NCBI RefSeq assembly: GCF_900700375.1
Contig: NW_021630105.1
Location: 62,001 to 126,000 of the forward strand
DNA: 64,000 nt
DNA from: Denticeps clupeoides
Taxonomy: Eukaryota; Chordata; Actinopteri; Clupeiformes; Denticipitidae
Direction: 5' to 3'
Part shown: positions 54,241-64,000 of the stretch, one piece after another
How positions within the stretch are numbered: position 1 is the first letter of the stretch
How the letters are laid out: each line of letters opens with the position of its first letter
Position numbers and translations under genes: made by a program
Notes under the pieces: generated by a model
The model's input: the letters and a program-made list of their open reading frames with translations, nothing else
Database searches by the model: none
Told to the model about the DNA's origin: nothing

Positions 54241-56568
54241 CCGTTACGCTTCAAAATAAGAGTCAAAATCACAAAAAAGCTTCTCAGAAAATATCAATAT
54301 ACAGTACAGTTAAAAAACTGTAAATAACGGTAATAAAGCAATAAATAAAGTTTATACTTAAGTAAATAAATTCTTTGTACGTTCATTTCTTATGTATTAT
54401 AAACGTTATATTGTATTTCTCTACAGTACCCTGCATTATTATATAATTATTATATTAGTATATTATTATATAATCTCATGTCGCATGTCTGTGTTGAAGT
54501 CATATTGAAGTCAGTCGTTTTAAAAAGGATTCGAAATCTAAAAGTTATTACTTAGTGTGCAATAAGATGTGTTTAGACAGTGTGGTAAGAAACACGTTGC
54601 TTCAGGAGGACCAGATTGGAACGTCCTTTAGCCCCAAGTATTTACAGCACAGTGACAAAAATGAACACAGACACTTTTATATGCTTTTAATATTCAATTT
54701 ATTCATTTATTATTTTGTCCACATTTCTATTGCGTCCACAGTCTATAATGCTGTAATAACAAAAAGCGTATCCCAAAGGTACCACATTTTACCATATACT
54801 GGCATAATTTGGCATACTGCATCACATTAAGAGAAAACAAGGGACACACAACATAAATTAATGTTAGTAGAGCACAAATACCAAACATTTTAAAGTGTAA
54901 AACAGATAATAAATTAATAAATTAATTCACAAGCAATCCATAGTTGAATAGAAAGGTTTTACAGTAGTTGCAATATTACTAGTAAAAATGTACATTAAAA
55001 AATCTACTCCGTAAAAGACCATCGGAGCGTACATATTCTTTTACCACGCTAAGACAGCCATCTTGACACACTAATGCATACTATATATTCTAACACAGCA
55101 CACACGTTTAGCCCACTTACAAGTATTTTCCTGAAACAGCAGATTACATTTAATCACTTTTCAGTATATTTCCTCTGTGACGGGCAGCTTCAGTGCAATT
55201 CATCCACAGGAATAACCGTTTCAGAAAGTTCTCTGACCCACGAGACACGACTGTTGCATTCTGCAACAATTATTTACTTGAAGAAAAGAACATACGGGAA
55301 TCCCAGTCAGTCAATCAAATTGAATAAATAGATATTTTTAGGGAAATGAGCCCGAATAAATGTTCAGTTCATCATTTTTTGTAATTAAAAATGGGAAGCA
55401 GAATTAAATCAGAAAGCAGCTATTTCAGCCACTAAATGCACATAAAAGCAACAAGCAACTCAAGTCTCTGTTCTTGCATACAGCTACAGAGAAGCGACAT
55501 CAAGTGCAGGCCCACTGGGCCCTTCAACACTTCGCGGCTGGTTTTCGAGGAAGTAAATCCGCTCCACTGCAGGGCTACGCTGCACAGCTATCAGCCAGAA
55601 GCGAGAGAAAAACCGGAACAGACGGAACAGTGTCTCGTTTATGCTTCATGCACCTCTTGTTCAGTCGAGTCTTCATCGCTCTGACAGAGACACAGTGTCC
55701 AGGGGATGTGGGAATCTGTCATGACATGGAGTTCGGAGGGAGAAGCTGATGACGTATCTCTGACTGTTTTAAACAAATGGAATCGTTCAGTTTGGGGAGG
55801 AATAGAGTTCTGTCTTGGTCACAATGTTCTTAGTGAAACATATGGAGATGGGTTGGATCAGCGAAAGCCCCACTCTGCCCTGTCATCATTGAGTCTGTAT
55901 GGAAGTAGCGTATGAGTATGAGGCCGCCAAACGTCCACTTGGGGGGAGGAGAAGATGTCATACGTCCATCCTGGTCAATGCTCTCAGTCCATGTTAGCTT
56001 CTGAGAGAGACAACCTTCCATGAAAAACCAACTATCAGGGCATTTTTAACAGTCGTGGTTGCTCGTACTTTGGCATGAAAAGCAATCTGCTGAATCCCAC
56101 GATTATGCCACTTGGCTGGACTTTTATGCCGATACTTTCTGTCGATTGGCAGCTCATCAATATGAGCTCAGAGGGAGGGATGTTCTCTATTTGCTGAGGT
56201 CAGCTGCTCTGAGCACAGTAGATGTTTCTGTCTTGTAATGCCTGTGTTCAGCTTGAAATGGCTGCTCGCGCTGCTTCTGAATGATGTTTGTGGTGTGTGA
56301 CACGTGGAAGTAGAAGGAAGTTGATCATACCAGAGGGTCTAAAGCAGGTCCAGGTGGGCACGGTCAGGTCTGTGGTCAATTCCGAGACATAAGTCAAGGA
56401 AATGCTGGCTACGGCTTTGAGCCCGATCAATAAAAAGAAAGTCCACCACAAGCACAACTGGAGGTCCGACAAGTGTGATGTGCCTGAAACCTGCGAGAGA
56501 GGGGGGACAGGGACACGTGGCTGGGTGTGATGGAAGGGTTTTGGATCTGCAGGAGCTCTGAGATGCCG
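54241..56568 (-). other. intergenic sequence and probable gab2 3' UTR
   Basis: AT-rich with no exon visible. Minus-strand AATAAA hexamers at 54698-54703 and 54706-54711 are the best distal poly(A) candidates for gab2, implying a 3' UTR of up to 1.9 kb; GAB2 has a long 3' UTR in mammals. Short open frames here have no recognisable content. Confidence 0.45.
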
Positions 56569-59500
56569 TCAGGACTTGATCCCCTTCACGGGCTCTGTGG
56601 ATTGCCGGACATCTGTCCACTCCTGCATGGTGTTCTGCAGAGCCTGAGTCTTTTCTTTGTCCACTTGGACGTAGTCCACCTTCTCGTCGGACGTGGCAGA
56701 GGATGTGGAAGGCTGAGAAGAAACGGTTAGAAACGGTTATGACCTGAACGCTGAACTGTAACATGGCTGTAAGTTGTGTAAATAGTATTACTTTCTTCAA
56801 CCAAATATTTGACTAAATGTCTTCATCAACGAACCTTTCTGACGTGACAGAAACAAGATGAAACGCAACAAATGTCGTGTGATGATAACTATAACAAAAT
56901 ATATCAAAATATATAGCGGTGGCCTAGCGGTTAAGGAAGCGGCCCTGTAATCAGAAGGTTGCTGGTTCGAGTCCCAAACCGCCACGGTGCCACTGAGGTC
57001 CCCTTGATAAAGGTCCCGTCCCATTTCCATTTCCAGCATTTATCAGACGCCCTTATCGAGAGCGACTTACAACCAGTACTTCCAGTCACTTCCAGTCACG
57101 CCACTTCACTTTCATCATGACAAAAACGAGACAAGACATTCTGTCCTCTTGTTTCTGTTTCCTGTGTCCTGTTGCACATTACTTAGATTTACTTGTGATG
57201 GGAGAGTAGACGGCTGGGAGAAAATGACGATTTTATCTTTGGACGCTTTCTTTACAACGTAAAAAAACGGAACTTGTGGTCAAAAAACACGGAAGAAATC
57301 AGGGCGTCCGTGTCTGGAATGGATGTCGAGTATTCTATAATGTCTATAAGCTAACAATAATATAATAATGAGATAAAACAAGGCTCATTTTTAAGTGGGC
57401 TTGTCTGTTCTAACCCAGCCAATATGAAGAATTTTTTTAAAGAAATACAAATTTCAACTGAACTAAATTAAAACTAAACTAAAATGTCTAAAATCAGTCT
57501 AAAACAGTCATGGATAAATATGAGTAAAATGGCCAGATCCGTGATTAAGACGAATAAGAGCTGAAAGAAGGAGCTGCAGTACCTTGCGGTGCGGGCTTGG
57601 AGAGCCGGGCTGGAAGTCCAGGGCCAGGTAGTCCACGTTGCCGCACTTCCTGGCTGCGGGGCTGCTGGTGCCGCTCACTGCTGGTGAGGTAGATGCTGGG
57701 TTTTGCTGGTCAGGGCAGAGAGAGGGGTGATCATTCAGGGTTTAACATCGACCAGTATGGAGAGTCACTAGCATGTCATTCAAAGCGTGTAAAGCAGGAT
57801 GGACGTCTCACCAGCAGCGGCACCACCTGGGGACAAATTGGGTTTGTTTGAAAAGCTCACCGGGAGTAAATGGCGGCCATTTCTTCCGAAGGACTCACCA
57901 TTGCCACGTAGTTCTCCTCGCTGTCGGCAGAGTCGGTGCTGGTGATGCTCTGGGTGGAGATCGGCCGACAGTGCTGGGAGGAGATGGAGTTCATCACAGG
58001 TCTGTGTGTGCAAGTCGACGGATTAGTGCAGCTTCACGTATCATTGACTGGTTATCTGGATACGAATGGGGAATAAATGCACTGACATGGGCCTCGTCCA
58101 GGACATGGTGACCGGACTCTTGAAGGGCAGCTCATCAATGATGCCGTTGTTCCTCAGGTCCAGGGGTGACGGCTCTGTGGGAATAGAACCGTCCCAGATG
58201 GATCAATTCTCCGTTCACTTCCGGGGTTCAAGACATTCAAATAAATATCCGGCCACTCACTCTTCCTGTTGGGTTTAAGGTTGCGGTTAATGGGGGGCGG
58301 CGTGACGTCACTCAGACGGGCAGGTCGGTGACTCAAGGATGCCGTGCTGCCCTTCCTCGCTGGCAGGGTGGCGGAGAAGCCTGGGAAATCGAAGTGGTGT
58401 GGGCCGGGGCTCATGGGAATGTAGATGTTTTTGGGGCTGTCAGCCTGTGCGGCGCTGTGGGGGGAGGAGCCAGGGTTCATCGGGACGTAGTTGTCCTCAG
58501 AGTCACCGCTGTCAGACCGCGCCAGAGGGGCTTTCGTCCTCTGATGGCGAAAATAAAGGTCGGTAAAGACAGCATATTTCAGATGCCCGGGAATGTCACC
58601 GCCTTGCCGTACTGCAAGCGCTGATGTACAGTTTCAGGTCGGGCTTACAGATGGAAGGAAACTGACCAGGTATGAGCTGAAGCCATCGTTAACCGATTCG
58701 ATGGACTGGCCGCCGGAGTTGTTAAAGTAGACGGGTCGTTGGTGGTTACTGGTCTCGAAGGATGAACCTGATGAAACATTTTACATTTACAGCATTTACC
58801 AGACGGCCTTATTACAGGGACAGTCCCCCCCTGGAGACGGAACACGATGGTAGTAAGTGGGGTTTGAACCTGGGTCTTCTGGTTCATAGGCGAGTGTGTT
58901 ACCCACTAGGCCACTACCACCCATGGACGGGTGACTTTGGCGTTATTAAGGTGACAGCAGATTGCTTGTCACACGATGAAGCATGAACAGGTGTCCAACA
59001 GGCTGCTTTAGGGGGTTTAACAAGGTCAGAAGGTTACTTCCTGCTCCTAAGCAGGTCTGTTCTTCACACGCCTGACAGGAAGGAGGTGAATGGCGTCTGC
59101 TGCCTCGTTCCTGCTTATCAGCCAGGAACGCCTGCACTGCTTGAATTTCATTAGCCTCCCAGCAGAACCCGGTCTGCCAGATTGCCTCTTTCTTTCAGAT
59201 CAGCTGCTGGAGAGGGAAAGATAGAGAGGGCCGGGAAATGTTTTCCACTGCAGAACAATCGGGTTTCCACTGAGAAGAGTGCTGGGAATCACAACGATTC
59301 CTCCGAAGAAGAGAGGAAATCGTTCCCAATCAACGGACTGTGTCCATTATGATTTCTTAAGAAATCTTTTCAAGCTCAAATATTGATTATGGCCCGACAA
59401 GCCCTCTCTGCAGTGCTGTGGGTGCAGTGTTGTGTTTACAGTGCTGTGTGTACAGTGTGGTGGGTGCAGTGCGGTTGATGCAGTGCTGGTGGGCGCAGTG

Positions 59501-62500
59501 CTGTGTGTGCAGTGCTGTGGTCGCAGTGTTGTGGGTGCAGTGCTGTGGGTGCAGTACTGTGGTCGCAGTGTTGTGGGCGCAGTGCGGTGGGCGCAGTGCG
59601 GTGGGCGCAGTGCGGTGGGCGCAGTGCGGTGGGCGCAGTGCGGTGGGCGCAGTGCTGTGGGCGCAGTGCTGTGGGCGCAGTGCTGTGGGCGCAGTGCTGT
59701 GGGTGCAGTGTTGTATTTACAGTGCTGTGTGTACAGTGTGGTGGGTGCAGTGCGGTTGATGCAGTGCTGGTGGGCGCAGTGCTGGTGGGCGCAGTGCTGT
59801 GGGCGCAGTGCTGTGGGCGCAGTGCTGTGGGCGCAGTGCTGTGGGCGCAGTGCTGTGGGCGCAGTGTTGTGGGCGCAGTGCTGTGTGTGCAGTGTTGTGG
59901 GCGCAGTGCTGTGGGCGCAGTGTTGTGGGCGCAGTGTTGTGGGCGCAGTGCTGTGGGCGCAGTGCTGTGGGCGCAGTGCTGTGGGCGCAGTGCTGTGGGC
60001 GCAGTGCTGTGGGCGCAGTGCGGTGGGCGCAGTGCGGTGGGCGCAGTGCGGTGGGCGCAGTGCTGTGGGTGCAGTGCGGTGGGCGCAGTGTTGTGGGCGC
60101 AGTGCTGTGAGCGCAGTGCTGTGGGCGCAGTGCTGTGGGCGCAGTGTTGTGGGCGCAGTGCTGTGTGTGCAGTGTTGTGGGCGCAGTGTTGTGGGCGCAG
60201 TGCTGTGGGCGCAGTGCTGTGGGCGCAGTGCTGTGGGCGCAGTGCTGTGGGCGCAGTGTTGTGGGCGCAGTGCTGTGGGTGCAGTGCTGTGGGCGCAGTG
60301 CTGTGGGCGCAGTGCTGTGGGCGCAGTGTTGTGGGCGCAGTGCTGTGGGATAGTTACAGCAGCTCACCTCTGTACAGCCTGACGTTCTCCACGGCAGGCA
60401 GAGTGTTCCTTCGCGGGATCACCGACACAGGAGTGGCCGACACATCTCCATTGTGGGACTTTGGGCTCCCCCAACGCGTGTCTGAACCCTGGTGTCCTCC
60501 TCCTCCAGGTTTAGGGGGTCTGGGTGGGGGACCCCCACTGCTGGAGGTGGGTTCGGTACCGGATGAGGTGGGCAGGGCGTTGTGGTTCTTGTCGAACGTG
60601 CGGGGGAACTGGTAGAAGGAGCCCGGTGGTGTCGGCAGCCGGTCGTAGTTGTCCGGCGGGGGACGCTCGTTGGCCAGAGGGGCGTTGCAGGGGGTCTTGT
60701 AGGTGTAGACCTCCTCTGCAGCTTCCAGCTCCAGCTCGGACAGATCTAGGCCGCCGTGGCAGTCCGAGCTGCAGCCGCGCGGCAGGACGTAGCAGGCGTC
60801 CACGCTGGAGGAGGACAGTGGCTGGGGCTGCTTGGTAGGCTTGGGAAGGCTGTAGAAGCCGGGGAGCTGCGTCCCCACGCCGTTCAGACAGTGGGAGAAC
60901 CCGTGGGAGAGGTTCTGCACCGCCGCATCGCCGGCCACCAGCAGACTGCTGCGAGAGGCCTGGGAGAAGCTGGCACTGCTGCGAAAAGACAGGAAAAGAA
61001 GAAATATCTTCTTCAACGTACCTTTAGGACGCAACATAAATGCTGGAATGACTGGAACATTTACAGCATTTATCAGACGACCACCACCCTACCAACAAAA
61101 TATATCATGTAATAATTTTGACAAATACAAACAAGACTGAATGTGGTTTGTAAATAAAAACTCGATTAAATTGTCTCTCAAATTTTTGTTGAGTCGCCTT
61201 ATTATTATTATGCAGTATTTCTGATGCCACTCCCTCAATTCCCAGTCGCACATTATTCCGGATTTCACAATGCTTGTGGCAGGTTGTATATAAATGGTTA
61301 TCAGACGGCCGGGAGAAAAACCTCCTTTACTGTGAAGTGGAGGAGAAAACAGAAACGGGCCGAAATGCAGCCGCTGGAATGGATGTCGAGTATTCTGGAG
61401 CCTATAAGGTCATTGCAAAAAAATTCACTAAAATATTCATGGATGATTCTAAAATAAGACTAAAATGCTCAGACTTTTATTTGCCTGAAACTTGACTGGA
61501 ATAAAATACGTCTGGACGTGAATAAGACTAAAAACTGAAAGGACAGCTGGACACAAAGACTAAAACTAAAATTAAGACAGGCTGCCAAAAAACAACTATA
61601 GTGTGAACTCACCAACGCTTGCACACGCACATAAAAAAAGTGCTTGTCGGTCTGGTCATGAAGACCCCCCCCACAGAAAGGGCCTTTAATGAAGCTGAGC
61701 TGATGTCTAATTTTGACTTTGTGGCTGCAGTTCCACTTTTAGCCACTAGGCGGTAGGGGTGTGTTTTGTTTATGAATGGCACATTTGAAAATGCAATCTC
61801 ATAATGGGCCGGCGGTATATTTTAAGGAATGCACTCTTGACGTGCAGCCGGTCCATTAAATGAAACGCGAACACCACGAACACTGGCTGGCGCCCAGGGG
61901 ACACAGATCATTTGTTTACACTGCGCCGTGCAGGTCGGCTCGGAGATGCCGGCGTTCAAGGGCACCCCAGGAAGACGCTCCGAGAGCGGGGACAGAACAA
62001 TGCCCGAATCACACGTCCGGCACGTCGTCCTACAGCAAACATTGACTCAGGTCACCATCTATCCTCCGAAAAACCAACAGGAGCAGGTTAGATGGGCAAC
62101 AACAAGTGACCCCAGAAACTCAACCGATCAATATTCCCAGAGGAAAAAAGTATTATGTTCCCTATATCCACGTGCACACTGTGCTTTCTCATGAGGACAG
62201 ACTATCTCCTCATGGAGCAAAGGATGATCTCCCAGCACCAGGAATATTTCAAATATGGATCCTAAGCCCAGCATTGTGTGTTCGCCCAGAGATGGATTAA
62301 GACCGATGGTTCCCAGCTTCTCACACATGAAGGCCCAGGGAGATTAATACTGTGCTGCAGCCCAAAGCTGCAAATATGATGGACTGTGGTCGGCCCCCCA
62401 TTAATCAAAAGTGGCACTTTTGGGAGTGGCATCGGTTTTCCACCTCATTTCATTTGAGCACGTGGCAGAGATCATACACTGCGTGCAAGTGGCTGAGCGA

Positions 62501-63053
62501 ACGGATGGATTAGTAACGTAACAAATGGCTGAAGGAACGAGGGGAGGCATGAATTCCCAGAAAGCACCAGGCGGGGTTCGGCTCACCTTCTCAATATGGT
62601 ACGTGAATTAAAAAAATTCAACTAAGCGCATTCAAAACCTCCTAAATTCTGACACCAAATATTTCCCAGCTTTCCTGCAACATGGAAAGGTTTTTTTTGT
62701 TGAATAAATGCACCATCCCGCCAAATACTTCAAATGACTTCAATGAGCAAACAAGCAAGAGGCTTTGATTGGTTGCAGTGATTAATAATGTTAATCATGG
62801 GACATCTTAATCTTAAATGCAGGGGCAACCTCGGGGGTCGCGACCTCTTACCGTGCGCTCTCCGCCTTCCTGCTCATGCACTGGTGCAGCAGGAGGTAGT
62901 CCTGGGGGGCGCTGCCGGGCAGCGAGCCGTGGGTGTGGCGCAGCGGCACGTCGAAGGTGAACAGCATCGGGTGGCTGGAGTGGGCGGGGACAGACGACTT
63001 GCGCTCGCCGATCATGTGGCGCGGCATGTGGGTGGCGGACGACCCCACCGCAT
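56569..63053 (-). CDS. gab2: GRB2-associated binding protein 2, last eight coding exons (5' part off-window)
   Basis: Docking protein phosphorylated downstream of receptor tyrosine kinases, cytokine and immune receptors. Exons: 62852-63053, 60368-60978, 58667-58767, 58261-58540, 58087-58174, 57899-58001, 57583-57705, 56569-56712. All junctions are in phase, giving about 550 residues. The upstream phase-1 junction needs earlier exons (PH domain) beyond 64000. Visible: ERKSS (Akt-type site) and ARSASFS, RRNTLPA (the two 14-3-3 sites known in human GAB2); EEVYTYKTP; PIPRTF-like QFPRTFDKNHNA; proline motif PPPRPPKP and RxxK-type PPINRNLKPNRK (GRB2 SH3 docking); PI3K p85 sites NYVPM and IYIPM, with NYVAM at the third; SHP2 sites VDYLALDF and VDYVQVD near the C-terminus. 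WGSP and the RNTLP context distinguish it from GAB1/GAB3. Confidence 0.95.
56917..57022 (+). mobile_element. SINE family A fragment (head)
   Basis: Plus-oriented head 'gcggtggcctagcggttaaggaagcggccctgtaatcagaaggttgctggttcgagtccc', then 'gccactgaggtccccttgataaaggtcccgtccc'. It runs straight into a minus-oriented SINE B tail piece (about 57026-57075). It is in the last intron of gab2. Confidence 0.88.
58783..58923 (-). mobile_element. SINE family B copy
   Basis: Minus-oriented: 'acatttacagcatttaccagacggccttattacagggacagtccccccctggagac', 'acgatggtagtaagtggggtttgaacctgggtcttctggttcataggcgagtgtgttacccactaggccactaccaccc'. It lies a few bases upstream of a gab2 exon (58667-58767), abutting its acceptor region. 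Confidence 0.9.
59411..60354. repeat. 14-bp minisatellite in a gab2 intron (about 67 copies)
   Basis: Unit cagtgctgtgggcg, with C/T at the sixth base (ctg/ttg), a cggtgggcg form and a 'gggtg' form, in strict 14-bp register. A block including 'gtatttacagtgctgtgtgtacagtgtggtgggtgcagtgcggttgatgcagtgctgg' occurs twice (near 59432 and 59715), showing segmental duplication inside the array. It ends about 14 bp from the donor of the 60368-60978 exon. Confidence 0.96.
60979..62851 (-). other. gab2 intron between the 202-bp and 611-bp exons
   Basis: About 1.9 kb with a small SINE B tail piece (61052-61085) and no other recognised element. Several short open frames are unremarkable. Confidence 0.6.
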
Positions 63054-63072
63054 CTGTGGTGGACAAAATAAG

Positions 63073-63265
63073 CATTTACATTTACAGCATTTACCAGACG
63101 CCCTTATCCAGAGCGACTTACAGTCAGTAGTTACAGGGACAGTCCCCCCCTGGAGACACTCAGGGTTAAGTGTCCTGCTCAGGGACACGATGGTAGTAAG
63201 TGGGATTCGAACCCGGGTCTTCTGGTTCATAGGCGAGTGTGTTACCCGCTAGGCTACTACCACCC
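63073..63265 (-). mobile_element. SINE family B, full length
   Basis: Best example of family B. Minus-oriented: tail 'acatttacatttacagcatttaccagacgcccttatccagagcgacttacagtcagtagttacaggg', body 'ccccccctggagacactcagggttaagtgtcctgctcagggacacgatggtagtaag', and tRNA-like head with B-box (GGGTTCGAATCCC in its own sense) and A-box (tagcctagcgggtaac). It looks young and sits about 20 bp upstream of a gab2 exon acceptor. Confidence 0.93.
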
Positions 63266-63790
63266 TGCAACAAACGAAGCGGACATTGTCTTACGTTGTT
63301 TTACGAAAGGTCTCGAGACCTTTGGCGAGCAGATTAGCTGCCCTGCTGTGTTTACGGGTCCTCGCTCTGCATGGCAGGAGAACCTGGACAGTTTCTGTGC
63401 TGGACAGCTCTTAGTTGCTGTAGAACGATGGAATATTCGTGAGGAATTGGAGGTCCCGTCCTCACAAGAACGTTTTACTCTAAATTTCCATCCGATCTAG
63501 CCTTGCGTCCACATGGAGACGCCGTTTCAGGGGACCAGTACAGTCAATTTCTCTTTTCTGTGTATCCGTGTGGATGGAAAAGTGCCATTTTTTGTAAAAA
63601 CAGTGACTTATTAGCCCGACCTCTGACCCCAAATGCATCCTACATACAAAAATGGGGGATAACATGTTCAACTACAAGACGTCGTCGCTACGGCGCACAT
63701 TTCTAATAAAAAGACGCGACTGGAGAACAAGACACGTTTAACTCACCACGAAGGAGAACTAGACGCCAAACACGGAGAGCGGGGAGTTAC

Positions 63791-63805
63791 AGCGCCACCT
63801 GCAGG
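63791..63805 (-). promoter_or_regulatory. CTCF-like motif
   Basis: On the minus strand, CCTGCAGGTGGCGCT differs from the CTCF core at one key base (T for A at position 3). Same orientation as the motif at 47121. Confidence 0.3.
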
Positions 63806-64000
63806 GTTTTTGGTGATAATCCTTTTTAACTCTGTTGGTGAAATGTTCCGTGTTGTTCCTGCGGTGTGTTTGTGAAATCTGATCCGGTTTCACAGCGTGG
63901 GCCCGTGTGACCGGTGTGGCCTTTTGTTACTGAAGTTTCTCTGAACGCAGCGAAGACGAATCTCAGGCCCACGCGCTGAAAATAGCACAGGGCCCAGTGC

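Larger units (their letters stand above)
63054..64000 (-). other. gab2 intron sequence to the right edge
   Basis: Starts at the acceptor of the 62852-63053 exon, and a SINE B lies immediately beyond it. The remainder has no exon that I can recognise; the PH-domain exons of gab2 must lie further right. A CTCF-like motif is at 63791-63805. Confidence 0.6.

Noticed and set aside
59418-60615. Plus-strand open frames of over 300 codons and a minus-strand frame of 216 codons
   Set aside because: Translation of a 14-bp repeat; the real coding sequence is the minus-strand gab2 exon at 60368-60978.

Overview
The window is vertebrate nuclear DNA, almost certainly from a teleost fish. Genes are split by GT-AG introns, families of tRNA-headed SINEs and LINE reverse-transcriptase remnants are scattered throughout, microsatellites are abundant, and the decoded proteins are clear vertebrate orthologues. 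The SINE families resemble those I associate with otocephalan fish, but that placement is only a guess. All gene models were read by eye from splice signals, reading-phase agreement and remembered family sequences; no search was run.

Layout, left to right. 1-2372: first coding exon and start of intron 1 of a glypican (gpc1-like, minus strand), with a giant GT/TA microsatellite in the intron. 2795-3897: a 14-bp minisatellite. 5046-35366: a complete eight-exon glypican of the GPC3/GPC5 type (gpc5-like, minus, 586 aa) whose large introns hold two 5S rRNA-like copies, two LINE remnants and many SINEs. 36051-36123: tRNA-Met. 36479-38432: aqp12-like aquaporin (plus) with a duplicated, unresolved 5' end. 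38535-40336: complete five-exon rpp21 (RNase P/MRP subunit, minus, 156 aa) with a degenerate tRNA-Ile in intron 3. 40925-40998: intact tRNA-Ile(AAT). 42219-43265: P2Y12/13/14-like receptor (minus). 46061-47394: complete five-exon tm4sf19-like tetraspan gene (minus, 202 aa). 49083-53810: complete six-coding-exon rnf168 (minus, 437 aa). 56569-63053: the last eight coding exons of gab2 (minus); its PH-domain exons lie beyond the right edge.

The protein genes do not form one pathway. Glypicans are GPI-anchored heparan-sulfate proteoglycans, Gab2 is a receptor-tyrosine-kinase docking protein, RNF168 is a DNA-damage ubiquitin ligase, RPP21 matures tRNAs, and the rest are membrane proteins. The most notable points are: a tandem gpc5-gpc1 pair, which mammals lack at GPC1; an expanded acidic repeat in the glypican stalk next to its glycosaminoglycan sites; an RNase P subunit gene surrounded by tRNA genes; a triplicated aqp12 promoter/start segment; an intron-like insertion in the P2Y receptor; and an unusual density of minisatellites, four of them 0.3-1.1 kb long. 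I saw no CRISPR array, prokaryotic element, or retroviral/LTR element.
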